The notes under the pieces were generated by a model. It was not told where the DNA came from, did no database searches, and saw only the letters and a program-made list of their open reading frames with translations. The position numbers and the translations under genes are program-made. DNA of 9,692 nucleotides from Nitrososphaerota archaeon (GTDB taxonomy: Archaea; Thermoproteota; Nitrososphaeria; Nitrososphaerales; UBA183), in the NCBI GenBank assembly GCA_027886925.1, contig JAPCJN010000084.1, positions 1 to 9,692 of the forward strand, read 5' to 3'. This document shows positions 5,990 through 9,692 of this stretch, piece after piece. The stretch's first letter is position 1. Each line of letters opens with the position of its first letter.

Positions 5990-6003
5990 CTAGATAACTC
6001 TAG
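5990..6003 (-). promoter_or_regulatory. TATA-like box within an inverted repeat upstream of the secreted-protein gene
   Basis: On the minus strand TTATCTA (5991-5997) is centred about 26 bp before ATG 5968, the spacing of a leaderless archaeal promoter. It lies inside the inverted repeat CTAGA-TAAC-TCTAG (5990-6003), so a dimeric protein bound there would compete with TBP. The repeat is short and chance cannot be excluded. Confidence 0.42.
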
Positions 6004-6066
6004 ACGCTAGAACAGTCGTTTCGAAGCCCGGACGCACGCCCGATTTTGCGGAATCGACTCGACTTC

Positions 6067-6072
6067 TTAAAT
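6067..6072 (+). promoter_or_regulatory. TATA box for the DUF72 gene
   Basis: TTAAAT within CTTCTTAAATCTC is centred 27-28 bp before TTG 6097. This supports leaderless initiation at the TTG rather than at GTG 6106. Confidence 0.55.
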
Positions 6073-6096
6073 CTCCCGAGGTAGCCTGTCGCGGCG

Positions 6097-6954
6097 TTGC
6101 CCGACGTGAGCATAGGGACATCGGGTTGGTCCTACAAGGAATGGGAGGGCGTGTTCTATCCGCCTAATGAGAAGAGCAAGCTCTCCTTCTACTCGAAGTA
6201 CTTCAAGACCGTAGAGATCGACTCCACCTTCTACGCGTACCCAAAGCAGGGGATGGTCTACGGGCTCGCCAGGTACACGCCTGACGATTTCTCTTTCACC
6301 GCAAAGCTCCCGAAGCTAATCACGCACGACAAGAAGCTAGACCTCGACAAGGGGGTGCACGCAGACCTGATGAGGTTCCTGGGACTGATGAAGCCCCTCA
6401 TGGACAAGAGGAAGCTGGGCCCTCTGCTGATCCAGCTGCCTCCGAGCTTCACCTACGAAAAGGACGCGAAGAAACTCAGAGGGTTCCTCGGAGGGCTCCC
6501 AGGCGACGTCTCCTTCGCTGTGGAGTTCCGGAACCGTACTTGGCTGAGGGCCGAGACGTGGGACATGCTCAAGAAGAACGGCGTCGCGAACACAATCGTC
6601 GACGAGCCCTTGCTCCCGCCGGAAACGAACGTCACGGCCGACTTCTCGTTCGTAAGGTGGCACGGGCGAGGGGAGAGGCCGTGGTACAACTACAGGTACA
6701 AGGAGGCAGAGCTCGACCCTTGGGTCACGAAGGTGAAGGACGTCGCCTCGAGGGTCAAGAAGACCTACGGTTACTTCAACAACCACTTCCGTGGGTATGC
6801 GATCGAGAACGCCCTCCAGATGCTGGGGAAGCTCGGCGCCGCGAACGCCGAACAGAATGAACTCCTAAAGGCCGTGAGCAAGAGGATAGATGGGCAGCTG
6901 AAACTCAAGTCGGACAAGAAGACAGCAGGCGCGACGCTCCTGGACTTTGGTTGA
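6097..6954 (+). CDS. DUF72 (YecE-like) family protein
   Basis: A 285-residue protein with the full set of DUF72 motifs. GTSGWSYKEW (7-16) opens the first strand. FKTVEIDSTFYAYP (36-49) carries the conserved E-x-x-S/N-T/S-F-Y. FSFTAKLPKLITH (65-77), LLIQLPPSF (110-118) and FAVEFRNRTWL (140-150) follow. FVRWHGRG (185-192) and YFNNHFRGYAIENA (226-239) complete the pattern. DUF72 proteins adopt a TIM-barrel-like fold and are widespread in bacteria and archaea; their biochemical role is not established. The conserved Glu, Arg and His residues suggest an enzyme active site, possibly on nucleic acid or sugar substrates (inference). Length is normal. TTG 6097 is preferred because the TATA box lies 27-28 bp upstream; GTG 6106 would lose three residues. 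The next gene has its own promoter. Confidence 0.93.
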   Translation: MPDVSIGTSGWSYKEWEGVFYPPNEKSKLSFYSKYFKTVEIDSTFYAYPKQGMVYGLARYTPDDFSFTAKLPKLITHDKKLDLDKGVHADLMRFLGLMKPLMDKRKLGPLLIQLPPSFTYEKDAKKLRGFLGGLPGDVSFAVEFRNRTWLRAETWDMLKKNGVANTIVDEPLLPPETNVTADFSFVRWHGRGERPWYNYRYKEAELDPWVTKVKDVASRVKKTYGYFNNHFRGYAIENALQMLGKLGAANAEQNELLKAVSKRIDGQLKLKSDKKTAGATLLDFG

Positions 6955-6960
6955 AGACGC

Positions 6961-6967
6961 TAAATAG
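6961..6967 (+). promoter_or_regulatory. TATA box for the coiled-coil protein gene
   Basis: TAAATAG begins six bases after the DUF72 stop and is centred 25 bp before ATG 6989. It implies a separate, leaderless transcript for the following gene. Confidence 0.5.
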
Positions 6968-6988
6968 CCGCTCGGGCGGCAAACCTCA

Positions 6989-7441
6989 ATGGTCGCGGCA
7001 TCACAGGAGGATGAAGCTCGCATAGACGAACAGCTCAAAGAGATAGAGAAGTCGATCGCAGAGCTGCAGAAACAGAGGGCGGAGCTTCTCAGGGCGAAGG
7101 GAGCCATCAGATGGGCGAAGACGACGGCATCTACTGCGAAGAGCGGATCTCCGCATCCGGCGTCGCCTGCGACCGACACGACGCCCCCGTCAGCTCCAGT
7201 CACCGCCGCCCCTTCCGAGGCCTTGGAAAAGACCCTGAATTCGCTGGAGTGGTCGAGCTTCAAGAAGAAGGAAGGCGAGTGGACCTTCCTGAGGAATAGA
7301 GACGGCTCACTCGTAGACACGCTCACGACTGAGACCGATTTCGTGAACCAGCTGAGGAAGGGGAAGGAGCTGGTGGTAGGGCGGTATCGCTATGTAGTCT
7401 CTGACGACAAGTTCCTTAACAGGTACTTCGTCGAAGCGTAG
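6989..7441 (+). CDS. Coiled-coil protein with a disordered linker and unknown C-terminal domain
   Basis: A 150-residue protein in three parts. Residues 6-38 form a charged helix with heptad spacing of Ile/Leu (EARIDEQLKEIEKSIAEL), predicted to be a short coiled coil and probably a dimerisation element. Residues 45-77 are a Ser/Pro/Thr/Ala linker, expected to be disordered. Residues 78-150 form a compact domain with several aromatic residues (LEWSSFKKKEGEWTFLRNRD at 86-105, then GRYRYVVSDDKFLNRYF at 131-147). That domain also contains a conserved-looking TTETDFVNQLRKGKELVVG (113-131). I do not recognise a family. There is no signal peptide or membrane helix, so it is cytoplasmic. ATG 6989 is supported by a TATA box 25 bp upstream. 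A function cannot be named; a scaffold or adaptor is possible from the architecture only. Confidence 0.75.
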   Translation: MVAASQEDEARIDEQLKEIEKSIAELQKQRAELLRAKGAIRWAKTTASTAKSGSPHPASPATDTTPPSAPVTAAPSEALEKTLNSLEWSSFKKKEGEWTFLRNRDGSLVDTLTTETDFVNQLRKGKELVVGRYRYVVSDDKFLNRYFVEA

Positions 7442-7464
7442 GATAGAGGATTCCACCATCAACG

Positions 7465-7472
7465 CCTTAAGT
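7465..7472 (+). promoter_or_regulatory. Weak TATA-like box before the small acidic protein gene
   Basis: CCTTAAGT is centred about 35 bp before TTG 7504, which would give a leader of roughly nine bases containing AGGT. It is a weak match, and read-through from the upstream gene is equally possible. Confidence 0.25.
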
Positions 7473-7503
7473 CGCCCATGAGCCAAGGGTACAGGTTCCA
7501 GAC

Positions 7504-7749
7504 TTGACCGGGCCCGTATCGTCGCTCATAGATGACGTCAGGCACTCGTTCAGAGGCAAAGGCCTAGAGTTTGTTTCCCTCACAGAATCGGTGACGGATG
7601 AAAAGAAGTCGGTTCTGACCTACAAGGACGGCTCTGGACAGACCCTGACGAAAGAAATCGCGATTCCGCTTTCAGAGCTAGAAGACACCGTGGCGGAGAT
7701 CGAAGCGCTGGACCCAGACGACCTTGCAGACTACCTCCTAAAATCATAG
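7504..7749 (+). CDS. Small acidic hypothetical protein
   Basis: An 81-residue, strongly acidic, soluble protein from TTG 7504. The centre has an alternating pattern (KSVLTYKDGSGQTLTKEIAI, residues 35-54) that looks like a beta hairpin. The C terminus (LSELEDTVAEIEALDPDDLADYLLK) is an acidic helix followed by an LDPDDLADYL tail. Codons are GC-ending and like the neighbours, supporting real coding despite the small size. No family is recognised. AGGT lies about seven bases before the TTG, and a weak CTTAAG element lies about 35 bp upstream. The ATG at 7479 is in another frame and stops quickly. The following GNAT gene starts 36 bp downstream, so the two may share a transcript. Confidence 0.62.
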   Translation: MTGPVSSLIDDVRHSFRGKGLEFVSLTESVTDEKKSVLTYKDGSGQTLTKEIAIPLSELEDTVAEIEALDPDDLADYLLKS

Positions 7750-7765
7750 AAGCTCCGCAGTCTGG

Positions 7766-7783
7766 GTGAAAACCTGTTTTCAC
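7766..7783. repeat. Perfect inverted repeat GTGAAAAC-CT-GTTTTCAC before the GNAT gene
   Basis: Two exact 8-bp arms, GTGAAAAC (7766-7773) and GTTTTCAC (7776-7783), flank a two-base centre and end two bases before TTG 7786. As DNA it is a classic operator shape. As RNA it could form a 7-bp stem with a CCTG loop and hide the GGTGA at 7765-7769. Eight matched pairs in so small a gap are unlikely by chance. Operator, attenuator and terminator of the upstream gene cannot be told apart from sequence. Confidence 0.5.
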
Positions 7784-7785
7784 AG

Positions 7786-8229
7786 TTGGGCGATTTCGAT
7801 TTGCGGACCTGCAGGCTCGATGACTTGGGGGACCTATTGAGAATAGAGAAGGTCGCCTTCCCGGACGACGCATATAGCAAGGCGGTCTTCTTGTTCTACC
7901 TGATGACCGAGCGCGACGGTTTCATCGTGGCTCTCAAGGGCGGCTCGGTCGTTGGATATGTGATCGCGACAAACCACGGTGGGCAGGGATTGATCCAGTC
8001 GATAGCCGTGTCGCCAGAGTTCAGGCGGAGAGGGATCGGTGCGAAGCTGATGCAGGCGGCCATAGCTCGCCTGGCGGTGAAGTTCGATCGCGTATTCCTT
8101 CAGGTCGACGCCAAACAAGAGTCCACCATCCGCTTCTACCGCGCTCTCTCCTTTCGAGAGACTGGCAAGGTGCTCAAGAGGTATTATCGTAACGGAGATG
8201 ACGGCATAGAGATGGTGAGGGAAATCTAG
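7786..8229 (+). CDS. GNAT-family N-acetyltransferase, RimI/Ard1-like
   Basis: A 147-residue acetyl-CoA-dependent N-acetyltransferase. The N-terminal GDFDLRTCRLDDLGDLLRIE resembles the (D)F-LR-A---DL--I--IE opening of archaeal Ard1/RimI proteins and supports TTG 7786 over TTG 7801. Motif A is IQSIAVSPEFRRRGIGAKLM (70-89), with the acetyl-CoA pyrophosphate loop R80-x-x-G83-x-G85. Motif B follows: LQVDAKQESTIRFYRALSF (105-123) has the usual S-x-x-FY-x-x-x-F pattern near Y118. GDDGIEMVREI (137-147) ends the protein. The relatives acetylate protein N termini or ribosomal proteins, but the substrate cannot be assigned, and this gene may not be the main archaeal N-terminal acetyltransferase. No TATA box is seen at leaderless spacing; a perfect palindrome lies immediately upstream. 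Probably co-transcribed with the preceding small gene. Confidence 0.88.
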   Translation: MGDFDLRTCRLDDLGDLLRIEKVAFPDDAYSKAVFLFYLMTERDGFIVALKGGSVVGYVIATNHGGQGLIQSIAVSPEFRRRGIGAKLMQAAIARLAVKFDRVFLQVDAKQESTIRFYRALSFRETGKVLKRYYRNGDDGIEMVREI

Positions 8230-8359
8230 TCAGGAAATGCGTCCCTGAAGGTTTTCCATGGATATTAGGCACCATGATTAGCAAACTACCTCTTACGCCC
8301 TCGAGTCTCTGGGAAGGTTCCAACAGTTTAGCCGCTGCGATGAATCCTTGGCGAACTTC

Positions 8360-8367
8360 TAAATATA
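8360..8367 (+). promoter_or_regulatory. TATA box for the secreted protein gene at 8398
   Basis: TAAATATA is the best TATA match in the window. A start site about 26 bp downstream falls near 8390, leaving a leader of about eight bases before ATG 8398. The rest of the 168-bp gap after the GNAT gene shows only a weak TCAGG/CCTGA pairing (8230-8248). Confidence 0.6.
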
Positions 8368-8397
8368 CCAGTTCCTTGAAGGCATCGAAAGTCCAGA

Positions 8398-9132
8398 ATG
8401 AATCCCAAGAGAGGCCTCTCTTCCGCCGCCAAGGCGGGGGTCGTCGTCCTCGTGATCGTCATCGTGTTGGGGGGAGCTTACCTCATCCCTTCGTTGTCGA
8501 AGGGTAGCGGCACCAGCACGACCTCCTCTCAATCGTTGGCGTCTGGCTCGAACCCTGGCGGGGGCAACCAGACATTAGGACTTCTCTCGCTCTTCGGATA
8601 CTTCCATCAGATGCAGATGATGGACATTGTGAACACCCTCTCCCAACAAGACGGCTCCGTCCAGCAGCAGACCCTCTCGTATATCGTCCTGGGGACGGCC
8701 ACGTTCAACTCCACCCAGCATACCAAGGTCCAGTTCTCGGAAACAGGAGTGGCCAACGAGGTAGTCGCCTGGTTCAACCCGACAGGCGTGGTCGACAGGC
8801 TGGACATCATCGGAGCGAGGAACTACACCGGACCGGGCGCGGCCATCCTGGCACAGACCTACACCACGGCATTCTCGGTCATCACGGCTATAACGAACAA
8901 CTCGACGCTTCTTTCGTTCCTCAGCAAGACGTCTGAGAACACGACGACCATTGGGTCAACGCAGCTGGACGTCGCGACATACCATCTCGCAGTGCCGACC
9001 CCGCCGTACAAGACCATCACGGTGGAGTATGCGACGATCCCCGGGACCAATCAGAAACTCGCCGTCTATCTAGACGAGAAGACGATCGACGGGGCAGAGA
9101 CGACCGTCCAAGTCTTGAGCCTTACAAAGTGA
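8398..9132 (+). CDS. Secreted, membrane-tethered protein of unknown function
   Basis: A 244-residue protein with a basic N terminus (MNPKRG), one hydrophobic helix (12-32) and a Ser/Thr/Gly linker (36-57), so residues from about 58 are predicted outside the cell. The outer domain is Thr-rich and has several N-X-S/T sequons (N57, N104, N142, N168, N181), consistent with a glycosylated archaeal surface protein. Its first part is helical (LLSLFGYFHQMQMMDIVNTL, 62-81); the rest looks beta-rich, ending TTVQVLSLTK. There are no cysteines and no catalytic motif. I do not recognise a family. The anchor-linker layout matches the 334-residue protein at 4964-5968, but the outer domains do not look alike. 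ATG 8398 is supported by a good TATA box. Convergent with the PfpI-family gene, 31 bp apart. Confidence 0.82.
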   Translation: MNPKRGLSSAAKAGVVVLVIVIVLGGAYLIPSLSKGSGTSTTSSQSLASGSNPGGGNQTLGLLSLFGYFHQMQMMDIVNTLSQQDGSVQQQTLSYIVLGTATFNSTQHTKVQFSETGVANEVVAWFNPTGVVDRLDIIGARNYTGPGAAILAQTYTTAFSVITAITNNSTLLSFLSKTSENTTTIGSTQLDVATYHLAVPTPPYKTITVEYATIPGTNQKLAVYLDEKTIDGAETTVQVLSLTK

Positions 9133-9163
9133 GCAGACACCAAGGCTCTTGGGGCGACCGGCC

Positions 9164-9692
9164 TTATCGTCGAATTCGAGTAGGGGTCGTCTTTGCGGTA
9201 GTTGACAACGCTGAGATTATCTCAGCGCAGAACGCAGGGAGGTCGTCCGGGACTCGGGAAGTGATCAATCCACCGTCTCTCACCACGGCCTTGTCGACGT
9301 AGATGCCCCCAGCGTTTGTGACGTCATCCTTTATCGACTTGTAGCAGGTGACCGTCTTACCCTTCAACACTCCCGCTGAGACGAGCATCGACCCGGCGTG
9401 GCAAATCGCACCGATGACCTTCCCCTCGCCGTAAGCGTCCTTGACGAACCTTACCATGGCCTCGGACCTTCTCATGTAGTCAGGTGCGAACCCGCCAGGG
9501 ATGACCACCGCGTCGAATTGTCGCGCTTTGGCATCCTCGGCCGACATGTCGGCCTTGACCTCGAGACCGTGCTTGCTCTTGTATGTCGCACCGGCCGTGG
9601 GGGCGACCACCGAGACCTCTGCCCCGGCCTCCCTCAGCCGGATGAGCGGGTACCAAAGCTCCAAATCTTCATACATGTTCTCGGCGAGCACG
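9164..9692 (-). CDS. DJ-1/PfpI-family protein, 5' end cut by the window edge
   Basis: The frame is open to the right edge, with about 176 codons seen. Comparison with archaeal PfpI suggests only a few N-terminal residues are missing: the visible LAENMYEDLELWYPLIRLRE aligns with the PfpI start just after its first strand. The GTG at 9691 is therefore probably an internal Val. Counting it as residue 1, the conserved acidic residue is E8. FDAVVIPGGFAPDYMR (59-74) is the oxyanion-side strand. GAICHAG (94-100) is the nucleophile elbow, with C97 and H98. KDDVTNAGGIYVDKAVV (121-137) and SRVPDDLPAF (145-154) are typical of PfpI. Family members include hexameric intracellular proteases and glyoxalase or deglycase-type stress enzymes; which activity applies cannot be decided here. 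The Thr/Arg tail is not part of the fold. Confidence 0.9.
   Translation of the reverse strand, partial: VLAENMYEDLELWYPLIRLREAGAEVSVVAPTAGATYKSKHGLEVKADMSAEDAKARQFDAVVIPGGFAPDYMRRSEAMVRFVKDAYGEGKVIGAICHAGSMLVSAGVLKGKTVTCYKSIKDDVTNAGGIYVDKAVVRDGGLITSRVPDDLPAFCAEIISALSTTAKTTPTRIRR

Noticed and set aside
6337..6786. 149-residue minus-strand frame opposite the DUF72 gene
   Set aside because: The plus strand carries all DUF72 motifs; the antisense frame is a by-product of GC-rich codons.
8230..8397. Possible tRNA, C/D-box RNA or small ORF in the gap after the GNAT gene
   Set aside because: No T-loop or acceptor pairing and no proper C and D boxes. The frame at 8274-8507 crosses the TATA box and overlaps the secreted-protein gene in another frame. 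The TCAGG/CCTGA pairing at 8230-8248 is too weak to call a terminator.
9164..9691. GTG at 9691 as the true start of the PfpI-family gene
   Set aside because: Family alignment expects a few more residues of the first beta strand before LAENMYEDLEL. The GTG is most likely an internal Val, with the start outside the window.
1..9692. CRISPR array, insertion sequence, phage or toxin-antitoxin module
   Set aside because: No regularly spaced repeats, transposase or integrase motifs, terminal inverted repeats or typical toxin pairs were found on either strand.

Overview
The window looks archaeal. Several genes have a TATA-like box 25-28 bp ahead of the start codon and no Shine-Dalgarno (SD) site, as in leaderless transcription. 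Downstream operon genes instead carry GGTG-type SD sites about 8 nt before their starts. TTG and GTG starts are common. The secreted proteins have one N-terminal membrane helix, a Ser/Thr/Gly-rich linker and many N-glycosylation sequons. GC is moderately high and third codon positions are GC-rich. A lineage within Thermoproteota/Nitrososphaerota would fit, but that placement is inference; no rRNA or other marker gene is present.

Layout. 1-539 (-) is an unrecognised helical protein cut by the left edge. 714-1352 (+) is a class I SAM methyltransferase. 1327-3585 (-) is a three-gene operon: Ku, then a minimal ATP-dependent DNA ligase, then a small DNA polymerase beta/X-type nucleotidyltransferase. 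It reads as a compact non-homologous end-joining (NHEJ) set. 3840-4942 (+) holds a four-helix membrane protein and a membrane-anchored winged-helix regulator. 4964-5968 (-) is a large secreted, cysteine-containing protein. 6097-8229 (+) holds a DUF72 protein, a coiled-coil protein with a novel-looking C-terminal domain, an 81-residue orphan and a GNAT acetyltransferase. 8398-9132 (+) is a second secreted protein. 9164-9692 (-) is a DJ-1/PfpI-family protein cut by the right edge.

How the genes work together. The clearest joint function is double-strand break repair. Ku would hold the ends, the polymerase-like protein would fill or trim-match them, and the ligase would seal them. Bacterial NHEJ and the known Methanocella system use a primase-type (AEP) polymerase. 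Here the polymerase slot is taken by a Pol X-type protein, as in eukaryotic NHEJ. That protein has Asn where the third catalytic Asp is expected, so its activity is an open question. The other genes show no evident link to repair.

No tRNA, rRNA, CRISPR array, insertion sequence or phage gene was seen. No stretch over 300 bp lacks a gene; the longest gap (about 254 bp, 3586-3839) holds divergent promoters.
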